A DNA stretch of 64,000 nucleotides from Pontibacter indicus (GCF_900156345.1 NZ_FTPP01000001.1:1951372-2015371); one strand, 5' to 3'; positions 34,113 to 42,833 are shown, counted from the stretch's first letter. Made by a program: numbers and translations. Notes: generated from the sequence alone by a model not told the origin.

Positions 34113-35084
34113 TTAATGTATAGCTGTTTTATTGAATTCTCGGTGTAATATGGCGTCGGTGGCAGTTTCGAGAATATCGAAGGCGTTCTCGGCCATGGTA
34201 TTTTCGGTATCGAGCGTCGGGTTGATCTCCGTCATCTCGTAGCAGACAATGCGCGGGTCCTGCAGCAGGTGATAGTTCAGCTCCTGCGCTTCCTCCACCC
34301 TCAGGCCCACCTCTACCGGCGTGCCCGTGCCTTTCGAAAACTTGGAGTCGAGGCTGTCCACGTCGAAGGACACGTAGATGATGTCGCAGTCGCGCAGGCG
34401 CTCCAGGGCCTCTGCCGCTACCCGTGCCGCCCCCTTCTGGGTAAACTCGGCATAGGTAAAGTTCTTGATGCCGTGCTTTTCCATCAGGTAGTCTTCCGGC
34501 TCCTCGGTGTCGCGCACCACCACATAGACCAGGTGCTCGGGCTTCATCTTCGGACCCGGATAGGCCAGTTTCTTAAGCGAGTTCCAGAAGAAGATGGTCT
34601 CCGGCTCCGGGTCGTTGATCTGGCGCTCGAGGTTGTCGAGGTTCAGGGCCATGGCCAGCGGCATGCCGTGCACATTGCCCGAAGGCGAGGTATAAGGCGA
34701 GTGGATGTCGGCGTGCGCGTCGATCCAGATCACGCCCAGCGTTTTGTCCGGATAAGCTGCCTTGATACCGGCGATGGTGCCATGGGCATTGGAATGGTCA
34801 CCCGAGAGCACCAGTGGAAACATGTCGAGCTCCAGCGTCTGCTCCACGGCGTTGGCAATGTTCTTATGCACCGACAGGATGCTGTCGATATGATGCGCAT
34901 TTGGAAACAGATCTTTGTCGAACAGGGTATAGTTCAGATCAGGTACGCTGATAGAGTTGAATCGCTTGAAGTAGTCACAGCCTTTGTCTAAGCAGGCTAC
35001 CCGCAACGCATCTATGCCCATACTCGCACCGCGAGTACCGGCCCCCAACTCCGAGCGCACTTCTATCAGTTTGATTTTTTTCAT
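34113..35084 (-). CDS. Arginase-family hydrolase
   Basis: This 323-residue ureohydrolase has the binuclear manganese motifs GDHSNAHG near 95, WIDAHADIHSP near 120 and SFDVDSLD near 233. Arginase (arginine to ornithine and urea) is the preferred call from the overall pattern. Agmatinase is a real alternative, because the divergent neighbour is an arginine decarboxylase, whose product agmatine would be its substrate. It is upstream of argS with an 8-base gap. The arrangement groups three enzymes that use arginine, suggesting shared control by arginine level. Confidence 0.87.
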   Translation of the reverse strand: MKKIKLIEVRSELGAGTRGASMGIDALRVACLDKGCDYFKRFNSISVPDLNYTLFDKDLFPNAHHIDSILSVHKNIANAVEQTLELDMFPLVLSGDHSNAHGTIAGIKAAYPDKTLGVIWIDAHADIHSPYTSPSGNVHGMPLAMALNLDNLERQINDPEPETIFFWNSLKKLAYPGPKMKPEHLVYVVVRDTEEPEDYLMEKHGIKNFTYAEFTQKGAARVAAEALERLRDCDIIYVSFDVDSLDSKFSKGTGTPVEVGLRVEEAQELNYHLLQDPRIVCYEMTEINPTLDTENTMAENAFDILETATDAILHREFNKTAIH

Positions 35085-35254
35085 AGATATAATCGTTCTG
35101 TCTCGCTAGCTACCTTCTGTCATAAAATTTCCCGGCCCAAAAGAGCCTGATTGGAATAATTTCATGAACGATTCATATAATTTGAACCAAGTTTTTGCAA
35201 AGATGGTAAATAACGAACAATATTGCATGTTTTCTTAAGAGCCCAAGCACCATA

Positions 35255-36649
35255 ATGGATAAATACACCGACCTGATTCACCAGACTTTTGATTTTCCCA
35301 CTGAAGAGTTTACTGTAGAAAACAATGAGTTGTTTTTCAACGGCATTCCGCTGATGGATCTCATCAAACAGTACGGGACTCCTTTAAAATTAACATACCT
35401 GCCCAAGATTAGTTCGCAGATTCAGAAGGCAAAACGTCTTTTCAACGATGCGATCGAGAAGCTCGACTACCAGGGCACCTATACCTATTGCTATTGCACC
35501 AAGGCCTCGCATTTCTCTTTTGTGATGGAAGAGGCCCTCAAAAATGACATCCACATCGAAACCTCCTCGGGTTACGACATGCAGATCGTGAAGGCGCTCT
35601 ACAAAAAGGGTAAGATCACCAAAGACACCTACATCGTCTGCAACGGCTTCAAGCGCAAACGCTACCGCCAGTGGATTACGGAGTTCATCAACGACGGATT
35701 CGTGAACTGCATGCCGATACTCGACCACCTGGGCGAGATCGATTACTACAAAGAGCACGTGAAAGTGAAGACGAAGGTGGGCATGCGACTGGCCTCCGAC
35801 GAAGAGCCGAAGTTCCAGTTCTATACCTCGCGTCTGGGTGTGCGCTACAACGACGTGATTGACCTATACGAGCAGCAGATTAAGCCGGACGACCGCTTCG
35901 AGCTGAAGATGCTGCATTACTTCATCAACACAGGTATAAAGGATACCTCTTACTACTGGTCGGAGTTGAGCCGCTTTGTGCGCAAGTACTGCGAACTCAA
36001 GAAGGTATGCCCGGAGCTGGACACCATCGACATCGGCGGCGGCTTCCCGATCAAGACCTCCATTCAGGCGGATTATAACTATCAGTACATGACCGAGGAG
36101 ATCCTGCGCACCGTCAAGCGTATTTGTACGGAAGAGGGTGTACCGGAGCCGAACATCTTCACCGAGTTTGGTATTTTTACGGTAGGCGAAAGCGCGGCCA
36201 ACATCTACTCCATCCTGGACGAGAAGCTGCAGAACGACAAGGAGCTTTGGTACATGATCGACGGTTCGTTCATTACCAACCTGCCGGATGCCTGGGCCCT
36301 GAACCAACGCTGGCCGCTGTTGGCCGTGAACCACTGGGACAAAGAGTACCGCAAGATTCAGCTGGGCGGCATGACCTGCGACAGCCAGGACTACTATAAC
36401 TCTGAGATGCACTCGTTCCAGGTGTTCTTGCCGAAAGTGCCGAAGGAAGAGCCGCTCTACATTGGTTTCTTCCACACGGGTGCTTACCAGGAGCAGTTGA
36501 GCGGATACGGTGGCATCAAACACTGCCTGATCCCGTCGCCACAGCACATTTTAGTGGACCGCCAGGAAGACGGCACGCTCAAGAGCTGGCAATTTGCGCC
36601 GGAACAGAGCTATGAATCGATGCTGAACATACTGGGATACGAAATTTAA
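35255..36649 (+). CDS. speA: Arginine decarboxylase, short Bacteroidota type
   Basis: This 464-residue fold III PLP decarboxylase contains TYCYCTKASHFSF near 77 (PLP lysine region), a glycine-rich segment IDIGGGFPIKT near 262-272 and MTCDSQDYY near 370. It makes agmatine from arginine at the start of polyamine synthesis. It is much shorter than E. coli SpeA (658), as in other Bacteroidota. A related diaminopimelate- or ornithine-type specificity cannot be fully excluded. It is transcribed divergently from the arginase-argS pair across a 170-base spacer. ATG at 35255. Confidence 0.85.
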   Translation: MDKYTDLIHQTFDFPTEEFTVENNELFFNGIPLMDLIKQYGTPLKLTYLPKISSQIQKAKRLFNDAIEKLDYQGTYTYCYCTKASHFSFVMEEALKNDIHIETSSGYDMQIVKALYKKGKITKDTYIVCNGFKRKRYRQWITEFINDGFVNCMPILDHLGEIDYYKEHVKVKTKVGMRLASDEEPKFQFYTSRLGVRYNDVIDLYEQQIKPDDRFELKMLHYFINTGIKDTSYYWSELSRFVRKYCELKKVCPELDTIDIGGGFPIKTSIQADYNYQYMTEEILRTVKRICTEEGVPEPNIFTEFGIFTVGESAANIYSILDEKLQNDKELWYMIDGSFITNLPDAWALNQRWPLLAVNHWDKEYRKIQLGGMTCDSQDYYNSEMHSFQVFLPKVPKEEPLYIGFFHTGAYQEQLSGYGGIKHCLIPSPQHILVDRQEDGTLKSWQFAPEQSYESMLNILGYEI

Positions 36650-36679
36650 GGCTGCGGTCGTTAAATTTGCGTATACTGT

Positions 36680-36709
36680 TTTGCATTTATAGTAAAAATT
36701 GTATTTTTG
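36680..36709 (+). promoter_or_regulatory. Consensus promoter of the small lipoprotein gene
   Basis: TTTG at 36680-36683 and TATTTTTG at 36702-36709, 18 bases apart, match the Bacteroidota vegetative promoter. The ATG is 30 bases downstream of the box. This is the best promoter match in the window. Confidence 0.7.
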
Positions 36710-36739
36710 GTTTACCATCGTTTATCTAAATATTTTACC

Positions 36740-36898
36740 ATGAAGAAATTAGCAGCATTCGGCGCATTCATCCTGGCTCTGGGTATGACTTCCTGCAAGA
36801 CCTACTGCCCAGCCTACAACTTTGCCAGTGTAGAGGTGTCCGAGCAGAACGCCCCGGCAACTGACCTTGTGCAGGAGACTGAAGTGATCAAAGGCTAA
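36740..36898 (+). CDS. Small lipoprotein, 52 residues
   Basis: ATG at 36740 encodes a 52-residue protein with a signal peptide (MKKLAAFGAFILALG) and a lipobox ending at C17 (GMTSC). The mature part is only about 36 residues (KTYCPAYNFASVEV then an acidic tail). It has its own consensus promoter and terminator, so it is a genuine single-gene unit, probably expressed strongly. The function is unknown. The frame extends to a TTG at 36707, but that lies inside the promoter box. Confidence 0.85.
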   Translation: MKKLAAFGAFILALGMTSCKTYCPAYNFASVEVSEQNAPATDLVQETEVIKG

Positions 36899-36921
36899 TC
36901 TGAGCGATTGCCTCTGGATAT

Positions 36922-36951
36922 AAAAAAACCGGCTTGAAGGCCGGTTTTTTT
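36922..36951 (+). terminator. Terminator after the small lipoprotein gene
   Basis: The stem AACCGGC/GCCGGTT (six-base loop), flanked by A's before and seven T's after, works in both directions in principle. Confidence 0.8.
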
Positions 36952-37031
36952 GTTTTGCTATACCTGATAACTTACTATTACCGGCCTTCCCCTGCCGCAA
37001 CAAGATATAGCAAGGTAAAACTTGACGGTAC

Positions 37032-37475
37032 TTAGTTGGCTTTCATAAAATTGAATGCCCCTTTTCGAAGCTGTACACCATACTCCAGGTAGGCTTTCAT
37101 ACAGGCCAGGAAGTTGGCCCAGCCCTCGGTATTTCCCAGAGCCCATTTCAAGTTTTCCTCGCTGTACTTTTTTGCCCCTTCTGTCACTCTCACTACCGTG
37201 CTTTGGTCAGGCTGCGCTTCCAGCACAATGTCCACCGTGGTTTCCTCATCCCACACAAATGAGACGGATCGGTTGGGCTCAACCTTTCCTACTCTCACCG
37301 GGAACTCGTCCGGGAACTCCGGAAATTTCCAGACCAGCTCTCTGCCAGTTTCCATGCGCCCACTACTTTCCGAAATAAAGTAATTTGTCATTTTCGCGGG
37401 ATCGACGATCCCCTCAAAAACCTCATCGGCCGGTTTTTGAATTTGAATGGCTGCTTTTGCGATCAGGTCCATCAT
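37032..37475 (-). CDS. SRPBCC/AHSA1-domain protein
   Basis: This 147-residue START-like protein of the AHSA1 group has KAAIQIQKPADEVFEGIVDPAKMTNYF (two parts) at the start, VSFVWDE near 71 and the late segment GWANFLACMKAYLEYG near 117. Such proteins bind hydrophobic ligands, and the eukaryotic Aha1 name is only a fold label. Two tandem ATGs occur (37475 and 37472). There is no informative neighbour. Confidence 0.85.
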   Translation of the reverse strand: MMDLIAKAAIQIQKPADEVFEGIVDPAKMTNYFISESSGRMETGRELVWKFPEFPDEFPVRVGKVEPNRSVSFVWDEETTVDIVLEAQPDQSTVVRVTEGAKKYSEENLKWALGNTEGWANFLACMKAYLEYGVQLRKGAFNFMKAN

Positions 37476-37584
37476 GGTTGTAATATTGAGTTTTTGTTTA
37501 CGTAGTCATTTGCTATACCTGCGTTAGAGGTTTGCGGTCCCATAGATAGAAAGATAGCGAAAAGAAAATAACGGAACGGTATAG

Positions 37585-38121
37585 CTATACCTGAACGTCC
37601 ACCTCCAGCCTACTGCTAATTATAAGCTGCGCTGCTTGCCACAAATCTTCCACTTGCCAGGTATAGCTGCCGGGTGAATACTTATCGCCAACTATAATAG
37701 AGCGCACGCCAACTTTCTCAGCTGCTTCCAGGTCGCGGTGCGAGTCGCCTACCATCCAGCTCTGGGCGGGGTCAATGCTATACCTGGCCATGGCGCGCTC
37801 CAGCATCAGGCTGTCGGGTTTGCGGGAGAGGGACTCGGAGTAGTGCGGGTGCGAGGGGGCGTAGTAGATCGCGTCGATCAGATGGTTGCAGCGCTCCTGC
37901 AGTTTCTGGTGGCAGGCCATGACATCAGCCTTGGTATACAGGCCTTTGGCTATTCCGCCCTGGTTCGTAACCACAATGAGGAAATAGCCGTTTTGCTTCA
38001 AAAGCGCCAACGCCTCCGGCACGCCCGGCAGCACTTCAAAATCTTCCAAGGTATAGGTATAGTCCCCTCGTTCGCGGTTAAGCACACCGTCACGGTCCAG
38101 GAATACGCACTTTTGCAGCAT
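37585..38121 (-). CDS. gmhB: GmhB-like HAD phosphatase
   Basis: This 178-residue HAD-superfamily phosphatase of the HisB-N/GmhB group has the nucleophile motif FLDRDGVLN at 7-15, VVTNQGGIAKGLY near 49 and MVGDSHRDLEAA near 122. GmhB makes D-glycero-D-manno-heptose 1-phosphate for LPS core or S-layer glycans. The zinc-binding cysteines usually present before the KP motif are missing (YYAPSHPHYSESLSRKP has no Cys), so substrate preference may differ. It is divergent from the HemY-like gene. Confidence 0.83.
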   Translation of the reverse strand: MLQKCVFLDRDGVLNRERGDYTYTLEDFEVLPGVPEALALLKQNGYFLIVVTNQGGIAKGLYTKADVMACHQKLQERCNHLIDAIYYAPSHPHYSESLSRKPDSLMLERAMARYSIDPAQSWMVGDSHRDLEAAEKVGVRSIIVGDKYSPGSYTWQVEDLWQAAQLIISSRLEVDVQV

Positions 38122-38159
38122 GGTCAGTTGATAGGTTCAGGCGCTAAAATTAGAATTAT

Positions 38160-38167
38160 TACGTTTG
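38160..38167 (+). promoter_or_regulatory. Candidate -7 box for the hemY-like gene
   Basis: TACGTTTG fits TAnnTTTG, 71 bases before the ATG at 38239. No TTTG at the normal -33 spacing is seen. Confidence 0.35.
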
Positions 38168-38238
38168 ATATGCACGGCCCGGCAGGAATACTGCTGCACA
38201 AAGCCGCAAATAGCAAGAGCTTACAGGAAGTAAAGCGT

Positions 38239-39588
38239 ATGAGAGTAGCGATAATTGGAGCGGGAATTTCAGGCTTGTCACTGGCCTATTACCTGCAGCG
38301 GCAAGGCATAGCCTACGACTTGTTTGAGGCTGGAAGCGAGGTGGGCGGCAACATGCGGACGCTGCAGAAAAATGGCTATACCTTCGAGCTGGGTCCCAAC
38401 ACCCTGCAAATGAACGAAGACCTCCTGCAGCTCATCACCGAACTCAAGCTGGAGACCGAACTGCTGCCCCTGACGCCGCGCAATAACAAAAGGTATGTGC
38501 TGCACGATGGCCAATTGCATGCCGTCCCGTCCTGCCCAAAGTCGTTTCTATCCAATGGCCTTTTCTCGAAGGAAGACAAATACCGCATCCTGCAAGAAAG
38601 GAAGCAGCCGCCTGCCGAGGTGGAGAACGAAACCGTATCAGATTTTTTTGAGCGCCGCTTCGGCGTAAAGCAGATGGACTTCCTGGCCGCCCCTTTGATC
38701 AGCGGCCTTTACGGCGGCGATCCCCGGCAGCTGCTCGTCAACAAGGCGCACCCGGAGCTGAAAGAGCTCGAAGCAGCGTATGGTTCAGTATTGGAAGGTA
38801 TGGTACAGAGAAAAAAGCGGGGTGTGTTTCAGCGTGCCTTCTCTTTCCGCAACGGCATGTCCACGCTGCCCCAGGCCATTGCCGACAAGCTGATCTCACT
38901 GCACCTGGACCACAAAGTAGAGTACATCTCCCGCATCAGGGGCAAGTACATTATCAGCTGCAACACCAACGGTGACCACGACAATGAAGAGTACGACAAA
39001 CTGGTGCTTGCCCTGCCTGCCCATCAGGCTGCCGAACTGATCGAGTTCACCTACCCTGGCCTATCGGCCGCGCTGCAGAACATCAAGTATCCGCCCATGG
39101 CCGTAGTGCATACGGTGTACAACCGCGCCGAAGTAGGGCACCCGCTGCAGGGCTTTGGGGCGCTGCACCCCTGGGAAGAGCAGTCCTATACCTCAGGTTC
39201 TATCTGGACGAGCTCCCTGTTTGAGAACCGCTGCCGTCCGCACGAGGTGCTGCTTACCTCCTATATCAGCGGAGACCGCCTGAACGGGCAAGCCCCGCTC
39301 GACGAAGCTGCCCTGCTCCGGCAGGTGCACCAGGAGCTCAGCGAAACATACCAGATCAAGGCGCTGGCGCCCGTGTACCAGCACCTGCACTTGTGGTGCA
39401 ACGCCATGCCCCAATTCGACCTTTACATTGAAGATGCCCATCAAATGGCTGAGGTGCTCGAAGATGACGGACTGTTTATAGCCGCCAATTGGTATGCCGG
39501 CGTTTCGGTACCCGCCTGCGTGCGCGAGGCTAAAACCATTGCCGCTAAAATTAATACCGACACCGTTTCCCGCTCAATAGCCGAATAG
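38239..39588 (+). CDS. hemY: Protoporphyrinogen oxidase, HemY-type
   Basis: This 449-residue FAD-dependent oxidase has a Rossmann dinucleotide motif at the start (AIIGAGISGLSLAYYL) followed by FEAGSEVGGNMRT and the ELGPN substrate-side motif typical of PPO. The late segment GLFIAANWYAGVSVPACV contains the C-terminal FAD motif. It would oxidise protoporphyrinogen IX (or coproporphyrinogen III) in heme synthesis. The frame runs back through the opposite-strand gmhB gene, so the ATG at 38239 was chosen. An ATG at 38170 (23 codons earlier) lies only two bases after a -7 box and is less likely. It overlaps the promoter of the next gene at its 3' end. Confidence 0.88.
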   Translation: MRVAIIGAGISGLSLAYYLQRQGIAYDLFEAGSEVGGNMRTLQKNGYTFELGPNTLQMNEDLLQLITELKLETELLPLTPRNNKRYVLHDGQLHAVPSCPKSFLSNGLFSKEDKYRILQERKQPPAEVENETVSDFFERRFGVKQMDFLAAPLISGLYGGDPRQLLVNKAHPELKELEAAYGSVLEGMVQRKKRGVFQRAFSFRNGMSTLPQAIADKLISLHLDHKVEYISRIRGKYIISCNTNGDHDNEEYDKLVLALPAHQAAELIEFTYPGLSAALQNIKYPPMAVVHTVYNRAEVGHPLQGFGALHPWEEQSYTSGSIWTSSLFENRCRPHEVLLTSYISGDRLNGQAPLDEAALLRQVHQELSETYQIKALAPVYQHLHLWCNAMPQFDLYIEDAHQMAEVLEDDGLFIAANWYAGVSVPACVREAKTIAAKINTDTVSRSIAE

Positions 39589-39589
39589 C

Positions 39590-39597
39590 TATATTTG
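39590..39597 (+). promoter_or_regulatory. -7 box four bases before the glycosyltransferase start
   Basis: TATATTTG lies right after the HemY-like gene stop and four bases before the next ATG; TTTC sits 20 bases upstream. The mRNA start would be at or next to the ATG, suggesting a leaderless transcript, as also seen at 15278. Confidence 0.5.
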
Positions 39598-39601
39598 CGG
39601 T

Positions 39602-40336
39602 ATGAATGACTCGCTGGTGATCATACCCACCTACAACGAAAAGGAGAATATTGAGGCTATTGTCAGGAAGGTGATGTCACTCCCCCATCCGTTTGACCTG
39701 TTGATCGTGGACGACAGCTCCCCGGATGGCACCGCCGATATAGTGCGCACTTTGCAGCATGAGTTTCCGGAGAAGCTTCACCTGGAGTCGCGCACCGGCA
39801 AGTTGGGTTTGGGCACGGCCTACATTCACGGCTTTAAGTATGCGTTGCGCCAGGGTTACGAGTACATTTTTGAGATGGACGCCGACTTCTCGCACAACCC
39901 CGATGATTTGGTTCGCCTTTACCAGGCCTGCGCCGAAGAAGGGTACGACATGTCGATCGGCAGCCGCTATGTGCAGGGCGTGAACGTGGTGAACTGGCCT
40001 ATGAGCCGGGTGCTGATGTCGTGGTTTGCCAGCCTGTACGTGCGCCTCATCACCGGCATGCCCATTGCCGACACCACCGCTGGTTTTGTGTGTTACCGTC
40101 GCAGGGTGCTCAAAACCATCCAGCTCAACAAGATCCGCTTCGTGGGCTACGCTTTCCAGATCGAGATGAAGTTCCTTACCTTCAAGTATGGTTTCAAGAT
40201 AAAGGAGGTGCCGATCATTTTCACCGACCGCACCAAAGGCCAATCCAAGATGTCGAAGGGCATCTTTAAGGAAGCTGTGCTGGGTGTGATCCGCATGAAA
40301 GTGAACAGCTTTTTCCGCCACTTTGACCGCTACTAG
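39602..40336 (+). CDS. Polyprenol monophosphomannose synthase-like GT2
   Basis: This 244-residue family 2 glycosyltransferase is of the Dpm1 type. It has IIPTYNEKENI near 8-18, VDDSSPDGTAD near 36-46, the DxD site EMDADFSHNP near 91-100 and a C-terminal FKIKEVPIIFTDRTKGQSKM segment, a classic DPM mark. It makes polyprenyl-phosphate-mannose or a similar lipid-linked sugar for glycan or protein glycosylation. There is no membrane anchor. It starts 13 bases after the HemY-type gene, but has its own promoter box. Confidence 0.88.
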   Translation: MNDSLVIIPTYNEKENIEAIVRKVMSLPHPFDLLIVDDSSPDGTADIVRTLQHEFPEKLHLESRTGKLGLGTAYIHGFKYALRQGYEYIFEMDADFSHNPDDLVRLYQACAEEGYDMSIGSRYVQGVNVVNWPMSRVLMSWFASLYVRLITGMPIADTTAGFVCYRRRVLKTIQLNKIRFVGYAFQIEMKFLTFKYGFKIKEVPIIFTDRTKGQSKMSKGIFKEAVLGVIRMKVNSFFRHFDRY

Positions 40337-40484
40337 CTCCTGGCTATACCTGGCTAGCTCCCTCTTTTTTTGAAATATATTCTCGCCGCAACTCAATATA
40401 TCCCGCGCCAAATAAATAACTTTACGAATTAGGTATAGCTCCTACCCAAGGAGCCGGTCTAAACTCGTCAAGTTTTTTTAACCT

Positions 40485-41435
40485 ATGAACGACATATTTT
40501 TCTGGGTCATCTTCAACGCGTTCATCCTGCTGCTGCTGGGCTTAGACCTGTTTGTGTTTCACCGCAAGGAACATGTGGTCAAGATAAAGGAGGCCCTGCT
40601 CTGGAGCGGTTTCTGGATCATGCTCGCGCTTCTGTTCAATGTGGGCATTTACTACTGGAAGGGCTCCGGTCCCGCCATGGAGTTCCTGACGGCCTACCTG
40701 ATCGAGAAGTCCCTGAGCGTTGACAACCTGTTTGTCTTCATTCTGATATTCAGCTTTTTCAAGGTGCCGCAGCAGTACCAGCACAAAATTCTGTTCTGGG
40801 GTATCATCGGCGCTCTGGTGCTGCGGGGTATCTTTATCCTGGTGGGTGTGGCGCTTATTGCCAAGTTCCATTTCATCATCTACATTCTCGGGGCCTTCCT
40901 GGTATACACGGGTATCAAAATGGCCTTCACCAAAAGTGACGATGAGCTGCACCCGGAGCAAAATCCGCTGATTGTGTGGGCCAGCCAGAAGCTGCGCTTC
41001 ACAAAAACGGCCGTGGGAGGCAAGTTCTTCACCCGCATAGACGGCAAGCTTCACGCTACGCCGCTCTTTCTGGTGCTCATCATGGTAGAGAGCACCGACG
41101 TGGTGTTTGCGGCCGATTCTATACCTGCCATTCTGGCTATTTCGAAAGACCCATTCATCGTCTATACCTCCAACGTGTTTGCCCTGCTCGGTCTGCGGGC
41201 GCTATACTTTGCCTTGGCCGGCATCATGCAGCTGTTCCATTACCTGCACTATGGCCTGTCGCTGATCCTCGTTTTCATCGGGGCCAAGCTGTTGCTGAGC
41301 GATATTTATCATATGGATATGCGTTATGCCCTGCTGGTGGTGGCCGGTATACTGACAGTGTCCATTGTGGCTTCGCTCCTCTTCCCGAAAAAGGAGAACG
41401 AATTGCCGCCACCGCCTGACACGAACATGTCTTAA
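40485..41435 (+). CDS. TerC/Alx-family integral membrane protein
   Basis: This 316-residue membrane protein has about eight helices and matches the TerC family (Alx/YkoY type). The acidic membrane motifs typical of metal transport are present: LIEKSLSVDNLFVF near 73 and MVESTDVVFAADSIPA near 200. Members export Mn2+ or assist metal loading during secretion. The Alx-type riboswitch (yybP-ykoY) was looked for upstream and not seen. It is probably transcribed alone. Confidence 0.9.
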   Translation: MNDIFFWVIFNAFILLLLGLDLFVFHRKEHVVKIKEALLWSGFWIMLALLFNVGIYYWKGSGPAMEFLTAYLIEKSLSVDNLFVFILIFSFFKVPQQYQHKILFWGIIGALVLRGIFILVGVALIAKFHFIIYILGAFLVYTGIKMAFTKSDDELHPEQNPLIVWASQKLRFTKTAVGGKFFTRIDGKLHATPLFLVLIMVESTDVVFAADSIPAILAISKDPFIVYTSNVFALLGLRALYFALAGIMQLFHYLHYGLSLILVFIGAKLLLSDIYHMDMRYALLVVAGILTVSIVASLLFPKKENELPPPPDTNMS

Positions 41436-41472
41436 GGTAGATTTTTTAAGATTTTTAGAAAAATAAATACAC

Positions 41473-41480
41473 TATATTTG
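41473..41480 (+). promoter_or_regulatory. -7 box of the aroG-type attenuator leader
   Basis: TATATTTG fits TAnnTTTG, 46 bases before the leader-peptide ATG. No good TTTG at the -33 position; the upstream sequence is T-rich. Confidence 0.5.
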
Positions 41481-41526
41481 CTTTTGTGAGTTAAAACACT
41501 TTCAATTGCAGAATAATTGAGAAGAA

Positions 41527-41613
41527 ATGATTTTTGCTAACGCCTATATTTTTACAAATTCTAAGCTGGTGCCTCAGACGGGGCTCCCTGGTAGAACTTT
41601 GTGCGTTAGGTAA
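41527..41613 (+). CDS. Leader peptide of the DAHP synthase attenuator
   Basis: A 28-codon frame from ATG 41527 to TAA 41611-41613. The first residues are MIFANAYIFTN, giving Phe, Tyr and Phe at codons 3, 7 and 9. It precedes the gene for the first enzyme of aromatic amino acid synthesis fused to chorismate mutase, and the competing RNA hairpins begin inside it. The codon content fits sensing of Phe and Tyr supply. The rest of the peptide (KLVPQTGLPGR) is constrained by the RNA structure. Confidence 0.7.
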   Translation: MIFANAYIFTNSKLVPQTGLPGRTLCVR

Positions 41614-41666
41614 AACATCTACATACACAGGTACCACAGGAGCCCCGCCACAAGCGGGGCTTTTTT
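41579..41666 (+). promoter_or_regulatory. Transcription attenuator before DAHP synthase/chorismate mutase
   Basis: Segment CGGGGCTCC (41579-41587, plus TGGTA) can pair with GGAGCCCCG (41639-41647, preceded by TACCA) to form an antiterminator. The same right segment also pairs with GCGGGGC to form the terminator AGCCCCGC/GCGGGGCT (41641-41648 with 41654-41661) followed by TTTTTT. The left segment lies in the leader peptide frame and can also form a small hairpin with GCCTC (41571-41575). A ribosome stalled at Phe/Tyr codons leaves the left segment free. The exact timing is inferred, because the leader stop lies after that segment. Confidence 0.75.
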
Positions 41667-41698
41667 GTTTTAAGGCATATTCTAAATTTCATAAATCC

Positions 41699-42811
41699 AT
41701 GAGTACAGCAGCACAAAGCAGCAAGAAGTTAGCAGGACGGCAAAGCCAGTTGGTAGGCAACAAGCGACCAATGGTTATTGCTGGTCCGTGCAGCGCTGAG
41801 AGTGAAGCGCAAATGTTGCAAACCGCCCTTGGCCTGAAGAAGGTGAAAGGCGTGTCGGTGTTCAGAGCGGGCATCTGGAAGCCACGCACCCGTCCGGGAA
41901 GCTTTCAGGGAGTAGGTAATGTTGGGCTGGAGTGGTTACGCACTGTGAAACAGGAAACAGGCCTGCACACCGCCTGCGAAGTAGCCAATGCCACACAGGC
42001 CGAACAGGCCCTGAAGCAGGATGTGGATATTCTGCTAATTGGCGCCCACACGACTGTAAACCCTTTCCTGGTGCAGGAAATAGCCGACGCCTTGAGAGGC
42101 GTGCAAGTGGCTGTGCTTGTGAAGAACCCTGTAAACCCCGACCTGGCTTTGTGGCTGGGAGCCCTGGAGCGCTTGCACAATAGTGGCATTACGGATCTTG
42201 GTGCCATGCACCGTGGTTTCTCTACCCTGGACAGCGCCCCTTACCGCAATCACCCCAAGTGGGAGCACGCCCTGGAACTGCGGCAGCAGTTGCCCGACCT
42301 GGCCATGTACTGCGATGCCAGCCACATTGCGGGCCGCCGCAGTTTGCTGCGCCCGGTAAGCCAGCGCGCCCTCGACCTGGGCTACGATGGCCTGATGGTA
42401 GAGTCGCACCATAACCCGGCCGCTGCTCTGAGCGATGCCCAACAACAGATCATGCCGCAGGAATTGCACATGCTCCTGCAGGCTTTGAAGCAGCAGCACA
42501 CACCGGCCGAAAAGCTAAAGCAGAATGCCCAGGTGGAAAAACTGCGTAAGGAGATCGAGAATCTGGATGACGAGTTGCTGACTTTACTGTCGCGCCGCAC
42601 CAAGGTGACAGCACAGCTTGGTGACTACAGCAAGCCGGTTGAAAGGGGCTCTGAGACGCCTGACCTGGTGCGCTGGGATCTGGTATTGGAAAACCTCTTG
42701 CACCAAGCCAGCAGCGCAGGTATAGACCAGGCTTTTGTGAAGACTATCTTCCAAGAAGTTCGTTCCCAATACGCCCGAACCCACCTTTACAACTATGGTC
42801 TGAGTTCGTAG
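41699..42811 (+). CDS. Bifunctional DAHP synthase / chorismate mutase
   Basis: This 370-residue protein joins a class I beta DAHP synthase (residues about 1-270) to an AroQ-type chorismate mutase (about 283-370). The synthase has the GPCSAES loop (C31 metal ligand), RAGIWKPRTRP, GAHTTVNPFLVQ and CDASHIAGRR. The mutase has LRKEIENLDDELLTLLSRRTKV (two parts). It performs the first step of the shikimate pathway and the branch to prephenate. The frame extends to a TTG at 41534, but that passes through the attenuator, so ATG 41699 is the start. Fusion lets Phe/Tyr-related signals control the synthase, and the leader gives a second level. Confidence 0.95.
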   Translation: MSTAAQSSKKLAGRQSQLVGNKRPMVIAGPCSAESEAQMLQTALGLKKVKGVSVFRAGIWKPRTRPGSFQGVGNVGLEWLRTVKQETGLHTACEVANATQAEQALKQDVDILLIGAHTTVNPFLVQEIADALRGVQVAVLVKNPVNPDLALWLGALERLHNSGITDLGAMHRGFSTLDSAPYRNHPKWEHALELRQQLPDLAMYCDASHIAGRRSLLRPVSQRALDLGYDGLMVESHHNPAAALSDAQQQIMPQELHMLLQALKQQHTPAEKLKQNAQVEKLRKEIENLDDELLTLLSRRTKVTAQLGDYSKPVERGSETPDLVRWDLVLENLLHQASSAGIDQAFVKTIFQEVRSQYARTHLYNYGLSS

Positions 42812-42833
42812 TTTATTTTTGAGCATAACAGCA

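Noticed and set aside
37738..38238. N-terminal extension of the HemY-type frame over 500 bases opposite gmhB
   Set aside because: It is antisense to a clear HAD phosphatase gene, and the FAD motif begins at the ATG at 38239.
40337..40484. yybP-ykoY manganese riboswitch before the TerC gene
   Set aside because: TerC/Alx genes often carry it, but the conserved riboswitch core was not found in this 148-base spacer.
41534..41698. Upstream extension of the DAHP synthase frame to a TTG
   Set aside because: It runs through the attenuator hairpins; the enzyme family starts near ATG 41699.
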